Assembly: GCA_003222975.1 (NCBI GenBank)
Contig: QHXN01000077.1
Span: forward strand, 1 to 51,421
From: Acidobacteriota bacterium
GTDB lineage: Bacteria; Acidobacteriota; Blastocatellia; Pyrinomonadales; Pyrinomonadaceae
Length of the DNA: 51,421 nt
Direction of reading: 5' to 3'
Shown: one piece after another, positions 1-8,711 of the stretch
Numbering within the stretch: position 1 is the stretch's first letter
How the letters are laid out: each line of letters begins with the position of its first letter
Made by a program: the position numbers and the translations under genes
The notes under the pieces: generated by a model
The model's database searches: none
Seen by the model: the letters and a program-made list of their open reading frames with translations, nothing else
What the model was told of the DNA's origin: nothing

Positions 1-12
1 TACAAGATTTGA

Positions 13-92
13 GAGGCTAGATGTCAGATGCTGGATGCTGGTTAAAATTCCGCATGCCTTAAACCAGCATCCAGCATCTGACATCTAACATC
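13..92. repeat. Heptad-periodic inverted repeat 1
   Basis: The arms at 13-43 and 62-92 are reverse complements at 29 of 31 positions, and the inner 25 bp (19-43 with 62-86) are perfect. Each arm is a tandem array of a 7-base unit (GATGTCA, GATGCTG, GATGCTG). The loop is 18 nt. The repeat lies just upstream of the subtilisin start at 111, so it ends either the gene before the window or sits in the subtilisin leader. Confidence 0.9.
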
Positions 93-110
93 TGTTCTAA
101 GGAGTGAGAG

Positions 111-1604
111 ATGAACCGGCATAAATTCACCGTGCATCTGGCGCTGGCCGTGGCGCTCGTTCTTCTGGCCGCGATTGTCGGGCAGGTGCGGCGCTGGGAT
201 TGGCAGAGGGAATCCGCGCCGCAGCCCGGCCCGCAGGAGGTCGCGCCCGCGGGTAGGGACGAGGCGGAGACCGCCGAGTCTGAAGAAGAGTCTGAAGAAG
301 AGTCAGGCCCGGCCCACGCCGAAGTGCTCGTGCGCTTCCGCGCGGGCACTTCCGAGGAGCGGATTCAGGCCGACGCCGCGCGCCTGCACGACCGAGTGGA
401 GGACGAGATCGAGTCGGTCGAAGGTCTCGTCGCCGTCGAAGACTTGAACGGCGAGACGGCAGAACAGGTCGTGCGCGACTACGCCTCGCTCCCCGAAGTC
501 GAGTATGTCGAGCCGAACGAAGTCATCCGCGCCGAGCCGCTCGATCCGGGCTACGGGCAGGGCACTCTGGGCCGCTCCCCCGGCGACGAGCGCGAAGAAG
601 GAGACGCGAGCCGCTCCCCCGACGGCGGCCCGAACGACCCGCTGCTCGCCGAGCAGTGGGGACTCATCAACACGGGGCAGCGCGACGGCAAGGCGCAGGC
701 CGACATCAGCGCGCTCTCGGCGTGGTCGAAGACGCACGGGAGCCAGAAGGTCGTCGTCGCCGTCCTCGACAGCGGCGTGGACTACACGCATCCCGACCTC
801 GCAAACAACATGTGGCACCGCCCCGACGACCTCGACATGTACTTCGACCGACAGCTCGGCGTCATAGACGACTCCGACGGCTTCAGCGCCGTTGAACGCG
901 ACAGCGACCCGATGGACGAGAACGGCCACGGCACACACTGCGCCGGCATCATCGGCGCGGAGGGCGACAACAATGAGGGCATCGCGGGCGTCAACTGGCA
1001 GGTCGAGATCATGCCGCTCAAATTCATGGGCAAGGGCGGCTTCGGCACGACGAAGGACGCGATTGAGGCGATCAACTACGTCATCCAGCGCAAGAGCGAC
1101 GGCGTCAACGTCCGCGTCATCAGCGCGAGCTGGGGTTCGCGCCTGAAGTCCAGGGCGCTCGAAGACGTGATCCGCAAGGCGGGCGACTCAGACATCCTCT
1201 TCGTCGCCGCCGCCGGCAACGACTCGGCGGACGCCGACCGCGCGCCGCACTATCCTTCGGGCTACAAGCTCCCGAACGTCATCTCGGTCGCCGCGCTCGA
1301 CCGCCGCGACCAACTCGCCTCCTTCTCCAACTACGGCGCGAAGAGCGTCCACCTCGCCGCGCCCGGCAAGGAAATCCTGAGCACCTGGCTCGACGGCGAT
1401 TATGAAGAGCACTCCGGCACTTCGATGGCGACGCCCTTCGTCGCGGGCGTGGCGGCGCTGGTGCTTTCGGTCGAGCCGAACCTCACGGTGAAGGAGTTGC
1501 GCGAGCGCCTTTTCAACACCGTGGACAAGCTCGACTCGCTGCAAGGCAAGGTCGTCACGGGCGGGCGCGTCAACGCCGCGCGCGCCGTCGGCGCGGTTCA
1601 CTGA
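111..1604 (+). CDS. Exported subtilisin-like serine protease (S8 family)
   Basis: This is an endopeptidase of the subtilase family, 497 residues long. An N-terminal hydrophobic segment (about 8-24) acts as a signal peptide or anchor. It is followed by an acidic low-complexity linker (about 35-66) and an I9/fervidolysin-like propeptide (about 68-142) ending in VEYVEPNEV. The catalytic domain runs from about 180 to 495. The triad is visible as Asp220 (VLDSGVDYTHPD), His273 (GHGTHCAG) and Ser438 (SGTSMATPF), with the oxyanion Asn370 in AAAGN. A purine-rich Shine-Dalgarno (AAGGAGTGAGAG) precedes the ATG. A strong terminator follows, so it is probably a single-gene unit. All catalytic residues are intact. 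The substrate cannot be told. Confidence 0.93.
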   Translation: MNRHKFTVHLALAVALVLLAAIVGQVRRWDWQRESAPQPGPQEVAPAGRDEAETAESEEESEEESGPAHAEVLVRFRAGTSEERIQADAARLHDRVEDEIESVEGLVAVEDLNGETAEQVVRDYASLPEVEYVEPNEVIRAEPLDPGYGQGTLGRSPGDEREEGDASRSPDGGPNDPLLAEQWGLINTGQRDGKAQADISALSAWSKTHGSQKVVVAVLDSGVDYTHPDLANNMWHRPDDLDMYFDRQLGVIDDSDGFSAVERDSDPMDENGHGTHCAGIIGAEGDNNEGIAGVNWQVEIMPLKFMGKGGFGTTKDAIEAINYVIQRKSDGVNVRVISASWGSRLKSRALEDVIRKAGDSDILFVAAAGNDSADADRAPHYPSGYKLPNVISVAALDRRDQLASFSNYGAKSVHLAAPGKEILSTWLDGDYEEHSGTSMATPFVAGVAALVLSVEPNLTVKELRERLFNTVDKLDSLQGKVVTGGRVNAARAVGAVH

Positions 1605-1646
1605 CGCGAATCTCCCCGCGCCGCGGCACAGAATCTCAACAACCTC

Positions 1647-1680
1647 GAAGCCCACGCCCGGAGCGTGGGCTTCTTTCTTT
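1647..1680 (+). terminator. Rho-independent terminator after the subtilisin gene
   Basis: A perfect 11-bp stem (1647-1657 with 1663-1673, GAAGCCCACGC) with a 5-nt loop is followed by a T-rich run TTTCTTTCC. This is a classical intrinsic terminator and contrasts with the heptad hairpins elsewhere in the window. Confidence 0.85.
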
Positions 1681-1687
1681 CCCCCGC

Positions 1688-1716
1688 TCGTCACACGCGG
1701 CCTCTTTCGGTATGAT
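1688..1716 (+). promoter_or_regulatory. Candidate sigma70-type promoter for transketolase
   Basis: A -10 hexamer TATGAT (1711-1716, 5 of 6 to consensus) lies 17 bp after TCGTCA (1688-1693, 4 of 6). Transcription would start near 1722, about 40 nt before the ATG at 1761. This is inferred by motif only. Confidence 0.45.
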
Positions 1717-1760
1717 GGCCGCATCAACGGACTAAAATTTTAAGCGGGGGAATCAAAAGC

Positions 1761-3845
1761 ATGAGCGCGTCAACGCCGACCAGAGACACCACGCCCGAAC
1801 TCGAACAGCTTTGCATCAACACCATCCGCGCGCTTTCACTCGACGCCGTTCAGAAGGCCGAGTCGGGCCACCCCGGCCTCCCGCTCGGCGCGGCCCCTTT
1901 GGCCTATGTCCTGTGGACGCGCTTTCTTCGATTCAACCCGAAGAATCCGAAGTGGCAGGGGCGCGACCGCTTTCTCTTGTCGGCGGGCCACGGCTCGATG
2001 CTGCTCTACTCGCTCCTCTACCTGACGGGCTACGATCTGCCGCTCGAAGAGCTGAAGCGCTTCCGCCAGTGGGGGTCGAAGACACCGGGCCACCCCGAAA
2101 ACATTCTGACGCCCGGAGTGGAGATCACCACCGGCCCGCTCGGACAAGGGTTCGCCAACGGCGTCGGGATGGCGATGGGCGCGGCTCACCTCGCGGCCAA
2201 GTTCAACAAGCCAGAGTTCCCACTCATTGACAACTACATCTACGCCATCGTCTCGGACGGCGACCTGATGGAGGGCGTGTCGAGCGAGGCCGCGTCGCTC
2301 GCCGGACACCTCCACTTAGGCAAGCTCATCTATCTCTACGACGACAACCACGTGACCATCGAGGGCTTCACCTCGCTCGCCTTCTCCGAGGACGTGCCGA
2401 AGAGGTTTGAAGCCTACGGCTGGCACACCTTGACCGTGGAAGACGGTAACGACCTCGCGGCAATCGAGCGCGCCATTCGCGACGCGCAATCAATCTCCGA
2501 CCGCCCCTCTCTCATCTCCGTCAAGACCACCATCGGCTACGGCATGCCGACCGCGGGCACGCGCAAGGCCCACTCCGACGCGCCGGGCGAAGAAGCGGTG
2601 AAGGAGACCAAGCGACACCTCGGCTGGCCCGAAGACAAAGAGTTCTACGTCCCCGACGAAGCGCTCGCCAACTTCCGCAAATCGGTCGAGCGCGGCGAGC
2701 GAATGGAGCAGGAATGGAACGCGCTGGTCGAAAAGTATGAAGGTGAGTTTCCCGAACTCGGCGGCGCTTGGCGGGCGACGATGAGCGGCGAACTGCCCAC
2801 GGACTGGGAGTCGCACCTGCCCACGTTCGCCGACGCGAAGCCGCAGGCGACGCGGCAGGCGTCGGGCGAAGTCATCAACGCGCTCGCCCCGCACATGCCG
2901 ACGCTCGTCGGCGGCTCGGCAGACCTCGGCCCTTCGACCAACACCGACATCAAGGACGGCGGCAGCTTCGAGGCCGGCTCCTACGAAGGCCGCATCCTGC
3001 ACTTCGGCATCCGCGAGCACGCGATGGGCGCGACGCTCACAGGCATGAGCCTCAACGGCGGCCTCATCCCCTTCGGCGGCACGTTCATGTGCTTCTCCGA
3101 CTACATGAAGCCCGCCATACGCCTGGCCGCGCTCTCGCACGTGCAGGTCGTTTACGTCTTCACGCACGACTCCGTGGGCCTGGGCGAAGACGGCCCCACG
3201 CACCAGCCCATCGAACAGCTCGCGGGCCTGCGCGCCATCCCCAACCTCTACGTCATCCGCCCGGCGGACGTGCACGAAACGCGCGAGGCGTGGCGTCTCG
3301 CCATACTCCGGCGACACGCGCCCACGGCGCTCGTCCTCACGCGCCAGAAACTCCCGCTCATTGATCGCGCGGGCACTTACGCATCAGCCGAGGGCACGCG
3401 CCGCGGCGCTTACGTCATCGCCGAAGCTACTTCCACCGCCGCGCGCCCCGCCGCCGCGGACGCCGCGCCCGACGCGCACGAGGGCGAGCCGACGACGCCC
3501 CAACTTATCATCCTCGCCACCGGCTCCGAAGTCCCGCTCGCCCTCGAAGCGCGCGAGCAGTTGCAGAAGGAAGGCACGCCCACGCGCGTCGTCTCGATGC
3601 CCTGCTGGGAGTTGTTCGAGGAGCAGGACAAGTCTTACCGCGAGAGCGTCATCCCGCCCGCAGTCCCCGCGCGCCTCGCCGTCGAAGCAGCCTCGCCCAT
3701 GGGGTGGGACAGGTACGTCGGCCCCGCGGGCGACTGCCTTTGCCTCTCGCGCTTCGGCGCGTCCGCGCCCGGCGCAACTGCCCTCAAGGAGCTCGGCTTC
3801 AACGTCGAGAACGTCGTCGCCCGCGCACGTGCTCTGTTGAAATAG
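1761..3845 (+). CDS. tkt: Transketolase
   Basis: A thiamine-diphosphate enzyme of the pentose phosphate pathway that moves two-carbon ketol units between sugar phosphates in the cytoplasm. It has 694 residues, slightly above the usual 660-670. The N-terminal TPP-binding domain shows ESGHPG (34-39), GHGS (76-79), TGPLGQG (124-130) and the metal-binding SDGDLMEG (165-172) with DDNH. The middle pyrimidine-binding domain shows FGIREHAMG and [15 protein letters not shown]. The extra length is an Ala/Asp/Pro-rich insertion of about 25 residues in the C-terminal domain before the [12 protein letters not shown] strand. The start is supported by AGCGGGGGA at 1743-1751. The gene converges on the lipid kinase gene with only 5 bp between the stops. 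Confidence 0.96.
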   Translation: MSASTPTRDTTPELEQLCINTIRALSLDAVQKAESGHPGLPLGAAPLAYVLWTRFLRFNPKNPKWQGRDRFLLSAGHGSMLLYSLLYLTGYDLPLEELKRFRQWGSKTPGHPENILTPGVEITTGPLGQGFANGVGMAMGAAHLAAKFNKPEFPLIDNYIYAIVSDGDLMEGVSSEAASLAGHLHLGKLIYLYDDNHVTIEGFTSLAFSEDVPKRFEAYGWHTLTVEDGNDLAAIERAIRDAQSISDRPSLISVKTTIGYGMPTAGTRKAHSDAPGEEAVKETKRHLGWPEDKEFYVPDEALANFRKSVERGERMEQEWNALVEKYEGEFPELGGAWRATMSGELPTDWESHLPTFADAKPQATRQASGEVINALAPHMPTLVGGSADLGPSTNTDIKDGGSFEAGSYEGRILHFGIREHAMGATLTGMSLNGGLIPFGGTFMCFSDYMKPAIRLAALSHVQVVYVFTHDSVGLGEDGPTHQPIEQLAGLRAIPNLYVIRPADVHETREAWRLAILRRHAPTALVLTRQKLPLIDRAGTYASAEGTRRGAYVIAEATSTAARPAAADAAPDAHEGEPTTPQLIILATGSEVPLALEAREQLQKEGTPTRVVSMPCWELFEEQDKSYRESVIPPAVPARLAVEAASPMGWDRYVGPAGDCLCLSRFGASAPGATALKELGFNVENVVARARALLK

Positions 3846-3850
3846 TCACA

Positions 3851-4927
3851 TCAGAAGACGACGCGCAGCGCCGCCGGCAGCACGCGGAACTCGGCGGGCG
3901 TGTGGCCTCGCACGTCGCCGTCGGCCTCGACGGCGAGCGAGTCTGATTCCTTCAGCGTCTCGACGCGCACGCTTGTGCCGCGCGCGAGTTTGACTTTCGG
4001 GTTGGCGAGGTGGTCGCCGCGGTGCACGCGCGCGAGTTCGCGCAACAAGCCGGCGCGCGAGATGCCGCAAACCGTCAGCACGTCGAGCAGGCCGTCCGTC
4101 AGGCTCGCCTGCGGCGAGAAGTTCATGCCGCCTCCGGCGAAAGGGCCGTTGGCGATAGCGATCAGGTTCGTGCGGCACTCCGCCCACTCGCCGCCGTCAA
4201 CGCGCACGCGCGCGCGCCGATTGCGCGACGCGGCGAGCGGCTGCACCGCCGCCAGGGCGAAGCGCATCTCCCCCGGCAGACGGCGCAAACGCGGCCCTTG
4301 CGCGGCCACGCGCCCCGCCACCTCCGCCCCGATTCCGAGCGTCGCCGCGTTCAGGCAGACGAACCGCCGCGCGCCGCCGTCCGCGCTCCCCAGCAACACG
4401 TCAACCCTTCGCGTCGCCCCTGAGCCGCCCCGCGTCTTCGGTTGATGAGAAACGGCGGCGCTCTTATCAACAAGTCCGGCACCGCTCTCGTCGAAGAGTT
4501 CGGCGGCGCCCTCATCACTCACGCGGCAATGTTCGACCAGACGCGCGAGCCACGCTTCGAGCGGCTCGCGGCTTCCGCCGGAGAGGCCGCGCGCGAAGTC
4601 GTCGCCCGTCCCCGCCGGGAGGACTGCGAGCGAGGCCGAAGGGTTGACCGCCTGCGGCGTCTCTTCCGCCGCGAGTCCGGCGCACGGCTCGAAGTAGCCG
4701 GAGGCCGCCGCGCTCAGAGTCCCGTCGCCGCCCACGACTGCGACCGTCTCGAACCCTTCGGCGAGCGCCGCGCGCGTCCGCCCCTCGGTCTCGCCCGGCC
4801 TCACGGACTCGTGTGCGTCGAAGCGGACTCCGCCGCGCGCCAGCGTCTCCCTCACGCGCGGCCAGGCCGCGCGCGCACGCGCCGCCGCGTTGTTGACGAT
4901 GACGAACAGACGCGTCTTCTCACTCAT
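3851..4927 (-). CDS. Diacylglycerol kinase-like lipid kinase (DagK/YegS family)
   Basis: Predicted ATP-dependent lipid kinase of the DAGK_cat superfamily, 358 residues. The nucleotide loop is VVGGDGTLSAAASG (about 63-76), followed by LAVLPAGTGDDFARGL, the conserved GTGNDFAR-type motif in which Asn is replaced by Asp. The C-terminal beta-sandwich half carries FAGGGMNFSPQASLTDGLLDVLTV, typical of the family. A segment of roughly 35-40 residues between the two halves (rich in Ser, Asp and Gly) looks like an insertion. The start is the ATG at 4927. The gene is divergent from the oxidoreductase at 5093, with heptad repeat 2 between them. The lipid acceptor is not decidable from sequence. Confidence 0.85.
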   Translation of the reverse strand: MSEKTRLFVIVNNAAARARAAWPRVRETLARGGVRFDAHESVRPGETEGRTRAALAEGFETVAVVGGDGTLSAAASGYFEPCAGLAAEETPQAVNPSASLAVLPAGTGDDFARGLSGGSREPLEAWLARLVEHCRVSDEGAAELFDESGAGLVDKSAAVSHQPKTRGGSGATRRVDVLLGSADGGARRFVCLNAATLGIGAEVAGRVAAQGPRLRRLPGEMRFALAAVQPLAASRNRRARVRVDGGEWAECRTNLIAIANGPFAGGGMNFSPQASLTDGLLDVLTVCGISRAGLLRELARVHRGDHLANPKVKLARGTSVRVETLKESDSLAVEADGDVRGHTPAEFRVLPAALRVVF

Positions 4928-4958
4928 GCGGGCCGAGACTTTAGCACAGTCAAAAGCC

Positions 4959-5090
4959 GTGAATCGCGAATCGTAAATCGTGAATAGCGGTCGAGCCGCG
5001 TTCGGAGTTGAGCGGTAATCCTTAGCGCCGGAGAAAACTAACTCCTTCAGTTTAGGATTTACGATTCACGATTTACGATTTACGATTCAC
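4959..5090. repeat. Heptad-periodic inverted repeat 2
   Basis: Arms 4959-4985 and 5064-5090 (27 nt) match with 2 mismatches. Units are GAATCGC, GAATCGT and AAATCGT, with a longer right array continuing left to about 5056. It lies between divergent genes, and its right arm stops 2 nt before the ATG at 5093, so the arm replaces the normal Shine-Dalgarno region. The unit is close to that of repeats 6, 17 and 21. Confidence 0.9.
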
Positions 5091-5092
5091 GT

Positions 5093-6094
5093 ATGAACGA
5101 AAGAATGCGTGCCGTGAGAATCGTCTCGCACGAGGGCGAAGGAAGGCTCGAAGTGTGTGAGGTGGAGAGGCCCGTGGCGCGGGCAGACCGCGTGAGGGTG
5201 CGCGTGCGCGCGGCAGGGGTGAATCGCGCAGACCTCTTGCAGAAGCGCGGGCGCTACCCCGCGCCGCCGGGCGCGCCCGCCGACATCCCCGGACTTGAGT
5301 TCGCGGGCGAGGTCGAGCAGGCGGGCGACGAAGGCAGAAGGTGGGAGACGGGGCGGCGCGTCTTCGGCATCGCGGCGGGCGGCGCGCAGGCCGAGTACAT
5401 CGTCGTCCCCGAAAACCACCTCGCGGAGATTCCACCGAACCTCTCGTTCGCCGAGGCCGCGGCAGTGCCCGAAGCCTTCATCACGGCGCACGACGCGCTG
5501 TTCACGCAAGGCGGCCTGGAGACGGGCGAGCGCGTGCTCGTGCACGCCGTCGGCTCAGGCGTCGGCACGGCGGCTGTGCAGCTCGCGCGGGCGGCAGGCG
5601 CGGGCGCGGTTTACGGCACGGCGCGCACGTTGGAGAAGATCGAGCGGGCGCGCGAGTTCGGCATGGATGAAGGCGTCGCGGTCGGGGGCGACCCGCGCGC
5701 CTTCGCCGACGCGGTGCGCGAGTGGACGCTTGGCGCGGGCGTGAACGTCATTCTTGATCTCGTCGGCGCGTCGTACCTCGACGCAAACCTCGACGCGCTC
5801 GGCTATCGCGGTCGCCTGCTGCTCGTCGGCACGCTCGGCGGCGCGAGTGCCGCGCTCGACTTCCGCCGCGCGATGGGCAAGCGTTTGCGAATAACAGGCA
5901 CGGTCTTGCGCGCGCGCTCCGCGGAGGAGAAGGCGCACGCCATCCGGCGCTTCGCCGCGCACGTCGTCCCCCTCCTCGCGCGCGGCCTCGTGCGGCCCGT
6001 CCTCGACGCCTCTTTCGCCCTCGAAGACGTGCGCGCCGCATACGAACGGCTCGAATCGAACGCGACGTTCGGAAAAGTAGTTCTCAAAGTTTAA
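5093..6094 (+). CDS. NAD(P)H quinone oxidoreductase (zinc-independent MDR family, PIG3-like)
   Basis: Predicted to reduce quinones or related carbonyls with NADPH, 333 residues, the usual length of the QOR/PIG3 branch of the medium-chain dehydrogenases. The N-terminal GroES-like domain has AAGVNRADLLQKRGRYP and PGLEFAGEVE. The Rossmann domain has HAVGSGVGTAAVQLARAAG (about 153-171). The zinc-ligand cysteines and histidines of alcohol dehydrogenases are absent, as expected for this branch. Start choice is open: the ATG at 5093 abuts a repeat arm and lacks a clear ribosome site. The ATG at 5105 (residue 5, MRAVRI) fits the family start equally well and has GAACGAAAG upstream. Confidence 0.92.
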   Translation: MNERMRAVRIVSHEGEGRLEVCEVERPVARADRVRVRVRAAGVNRADLLQKRGRYPAPPGAPADIPGLEFAGEVEQAGDEGRRWETGRRVFGIAAGGAQAEYIVVPENHLAEIPPNLSFAEAAAVPEAFITAHDALFTQGGLETGERVLVHAVGSGVGTAAVQLARAAGAGAVYGTARTLEKIERAREFGMDEGVAVGGDPRAFADAVREWTLGAGVNVILDLVGASYLDANLDALGYRGRLLLVGTLGGASAALDFRRAMGKRLRITGTVLRARSAEEKAHAIRRFAAHVVPLLARGLVRPVLDASFALEDVRAAYERLESNATFGKVVLKV

Positions 6095-6145
6095 AGGTTC
6101 AAAGTTCAAAGTTGATGAGCTGAACGACTTTGAACTTTGAACTTC
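6091..6145. repeat. Heptad-periodic inverted repeat 3 (TTCAAAG type)
   Basis: Arms 6097-6112 and 6127-6142 are a perfect 16-bp inverted repeat made of TTCAAAG units, with a 14-nt loop. The left array begins inside the stop codon of the upstream oxidoreductase. Related units occur in repeats 12 and 14. Confidence 0.88.
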
Positions 6146-6248
6146 CTCGCCCGCTTGTCTCTCGCCGATGCTTCTGAGAAAATGTAGTTTCATCACGCGG
6201 GGCGCGCTGCGCGCCGCCCGTACTGATATTTTGACGAGGAGAGAAGAT

Positions 6249-6986
6249 TTGAAAGCGGAATTGGAGCAGCTTATTGCCTTGCAGAATGCCGACACGCACA
6301 TCCGCAGGCTACAGGCCGAACTGGAGTCAAACCCCCGAAGGCGCGCCGAGATCGAAAACGAGTTCGATCAGCGCGCCTTCGAGTTTAAGGCGCTCGAACA
6401 AAAGCGGGACGCTGCGCGCGCCGCACGCGCGCAGCTCGAACGGGAGATGGCCGAGCAGCGCGTCCGCGCCGAGAAGGCCGAGCGCGACCTGATGTCGTCG
6501 AAGAACTCGAAGTCCTACGAGGCCGCCATCCGCGAGGTGGACGCCGCGAAGAAACAGGTCTCGGAACTGGAGACGAAGATACTCGAACAGATGGAGGCCG
6601 CCGACTCGGCGGAGAAGACTCTCGCCGAACGCGAGCAGGAGTTCTCGCACCTGCTCGCCGAGCGCGAGGAGCGCCTGCGCACCTTCGACGAGCAGACGCG
6701 CGTGCGCTCGGAAGAGGTCGAGGCGCGGCGGCGCGAGCGCGAGCGCCTGTTCGCCAGCTTGCCTGCGAGCGTCAAGGGGCAGTACCAGCGCATCGCCGCG
6801 CGCATACGCGACGGCGTGGTGATGGCCGAGGCGCGCAACGGGTCGTGCTCGGCCTGCTTCATCGCACTCCGCCCCCAGGTGATGTCCCAAATCCGCCGCG
6901 GCGAAGAGATCGTCACCTGCGACAACTGCAACCGCATCCTCTACTACCAGCCCGCCGCGCACGGCACGACCGTCTCGGCGTCGTAA
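6249..6986 (+). CDS. Coiled-coil protein with C4 zinc ribbon (CT398/zf-RING_7 type)
   Basis: A cytoplasmic protein of unknown exact role. About 170 residues of charged, heptad-like coiled coil are followed by a short zinc ribbon with two CxxC pairs: CSACFIALRP and VTCDNCNRILYY at the C-terminus. This is the architecture of the widespread family typified by chlamydial CT398 and related bacterial proteins, which family knowledge links to nucleic acids or secretion without a settled function. I place the start at the TTG at 6249. It has a good ribosome site (GAGGAGAGAAG ending just upstream), and its first residues KAELEQLIALQNADTHIRRL match how the family begins. An ATG at 6168 in the same frame has no such support and would add 27 unconserved residues. 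Confidence 0.85.
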   Translation: MKAELEQLIALQNADTHIRRLQAELESNPRRRAEIENEFDQRAFEFKALEQKRDAARAARAQLEREMAEQRVRAEKAERDLMSSKNSKSYEAAIREVDAAKKQVSELETKILEQMEAADSAEKTLAEREQEFSHLLAEREERLRTFDEQTRVRSEEVEARRRERERLFASLPASVKGQYQRIAARIRDGVVMAEARNGSCSACFIALRPQVMSQIRRGEEIVTCDNCNRILYYQPAAHGTTVSAS

Positions 6987-7012
6987 GCCCTGTCTCAAGG
7001 CCGCTCGAAAGT

Positions 7013-7050
7013 AAGCCTCCACGCTTCGGTCAGCGTGGAGGCTTTTTCTC
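7013..7050 (+). terminator. Rho-independent terminator
   Basis: A perfect 13-bp stem (7013-7025 with 7032-7044, AAGCCTCCACGCT) with a 6-nt loop is followed by TTTCTC. It ends the zinc-ribbon protein transcript and isolates topoisomerase IB. Confidence 0.85.
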
Positions 7051-7264
7051 TCCGCGGCTCTCGCACTCCCGCGCGGCGGCACTTCGTTTGCTCTCGAACG
7101 CCCGACGCCTCGGACGAGAACGGCGAGTGCGGGTTTGAGCGGACGGCTTTCGGCGGCCTCAGAGTGGCGCGACTTTTCGTTTGCGCCTCAGCGGTTTGAA
7201 CGTGATTCGAGAAGGCACGCGCCGAGGCGCGCGGCGTCGAGGGCAAGGGGGTTCGACTTCTAAA

Positions 7265-8332
7265 GTGGCGAGCACGGAAGCTGCAATCGAACGGGACGTC
7301 GCGCCGGGCGCTTTGGCCGGAAGCGTTACACGCGGGCGGCGCGCGAACTGGTGGCTGAGGCGCGGGTCGAAGCGCCGCGGCTTCCGCTACGAGACCGCCG
7401 CGGGCGAGCGCATCCGCGAAGAGGCCGCGCTCGAACGCATCAAGTCGCTCGCCGTCCCGCCCGCGTGGCGCGAGGTCAGAATCTCGCCCTCGCCGCGCAG
7501 CTCTCTGCAAGCCATCGGCGTGGACAAGGCCGGGCGCGTGCAGCGCATCTACCACCCCTCGTTCGTCGCGCGCCGAGCGCGCAGCAAGTACGAAAAGATC
7601 GAGCGCTTCGGCGCTTCTTTGCCCGCGCTCCGGCGCAGGACGAACGAGGACATCGCGCGCGAAGGTCTCGGCAAGGAGCGCGTGCTGGCGGTCGTCGTCC
7701 GGCTCATCAACGACCTCTACTTCCGCGTCGGCTCGGAGACGAGCGTCAGGCGCTACCGCACCTACGGCGTGACGACGCTCCGCAACCGCCACCTCGAAAT
7801 TAAGCGCGGCGGTCGCCTCGTCTTCAAGTTCACGGGCAAGCACCACATCAAACACCGCCGCCTACTCGTGGACGAAGAGCTGGCCGCGCTCGTCCGCGAC
7901 ATCAAGGCCGTCGGCGGCTCCCGTCTGTTCAATTACTACGGCGAGGACGGACGTGCGCACGCGGTCAGGCCCCGCGACGTGAACGAGTACATCAAGGCGG
8001 CGACCGCGCCGGAGTTCTCCGCCAAAGACTTTCGCACCTGGGGCGGGACGCTGCTCGCGGCGGTCGAGTTGGCCGAGACGGGCTGCTGTGAAGACGAGGG
8101 GCAGGCGAAGCGAAACGTCGCCGCCGCAGTCCGCCGCGTCGCCGAGCGCCTCGGCAACACGCCGACCGTCTGCCGCAGTTGCTACATCCACCCGTCCGTC
8201 ATCCAAGCCTACGCGCGGGGCGAGACCATCGAAGAGTTCCGCCCGCGCCGCGCCCGCCGCATCGAGCGCCGCCAGCCCGAATACAGCGTCGAAGAACTCG
8301 CGCTCCTCAAGCTCCTGCGCGCGCACAAATGA
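7265..8332 (+). CDS. Type IB DNA topoisomerase (bacterial/poxvirus type)
   Basis: Relaxes supercoils by nicking one strand through a 3'-phosphotyrosyl intermediate. The N-terminal domain carries GFRYETAAGERIREEAAL and LAVPPAWREVRISP. The catalytic domain shows QRIYHPSF, an Arg-rich RVGSETSVRRYRTYG segment, the FTGKHHIKH lysine motif, SAKDFRTWGGTLLAA with the catalytic Arg, and CRSCYIHPSVIQAY with the nucleophilic Tyr. All expected catalytic groups are present. The start is uncertain. The GTG at 7265 has an AGGGGG about 12 nt upstream. A TTG at 7181 would add 28 Arg/Gly-rich residues without homology to the family and lacks a ribosome site. The gene stands alone between a terminator and an empty 379-bp gap. 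Confidence 0.9.
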   Translation: MASTEAAIERDVAPGALAGSVTRGRRANWWLRRGSKRRGFRYETAAGERIREEAALERIKSLAVPPAWREVRISPSPRSSLQAIGVDKAGRVQRIYHPSFVARRARSKYEKIERFGASLPALRRRTNEDIAREGLGKERVLAVVVRLINDLYFRVGSETSVRRYRTYGVTTLRNRHLEIKRGGRLVFKFTGKHHIKHRRLLVDEELAALVRDIKAVGGSRLFNYYGEDGRAHAVRPRDVNEYIKAATAPEFSAKDFRTWGGTLLAAVELAETGCCEDEGQAKRNVAAAVRRVAERLGNTPTVCRSCYIHPSVIQAYARGETIEEFRPRRARRIERRQPEYSVEELALLKLLRAHK

Positions 8333-8711
8333 GACGACGACTGAAGGGCGTGCTGAACTGCGACTGTCCATAGGCGTACACACCCGCCGGGGGGCCTCGC
8401 GTCGCCTTTTGTGAACACGCGCGACTGGCCGCCCGCGCCGCACGCGCTTTTGCGCGCCGAATCCGCGCGCCCCGCGCGGCATGGACGTTGCAATCAAATC
8501 CGCGCCGAGATTGATTCCGTTCGACGAATCGTCAAACGTTCGTTCCCGATTTTTCTCATTCGCCACTGCGTGCCCCCGAATCGCGTTAAATCTCTCGCTT
8601 ACGCCTCTTCGGGTTATCGCTTGAACTCACTAACCCCGCGGCCCCAATTGGAAGGCCGCGACCTACCGAAAACAGCCCGCGCCTCGCAGCGGAAAAAAGG
8701 AGGCAACCGAA
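8333..8711. other. Intergenic gap without a recognised gene
   Basis: No convincing gene. An open frame at 8411-8728 has no family resemblance or ribosome site and runs over the start of the next gene. A small hairpin (CGCGGCC 8637-8643 with GGCCGCG 8654-8660) lies in the probable leader of the 8712 gene. The AT-richer stretch 8500-8600 is the likeliest promoter area, but I cannot point to clear hexamers. There is no heptad repeat here, unlike most gaps in the window. Confidence 0.5.
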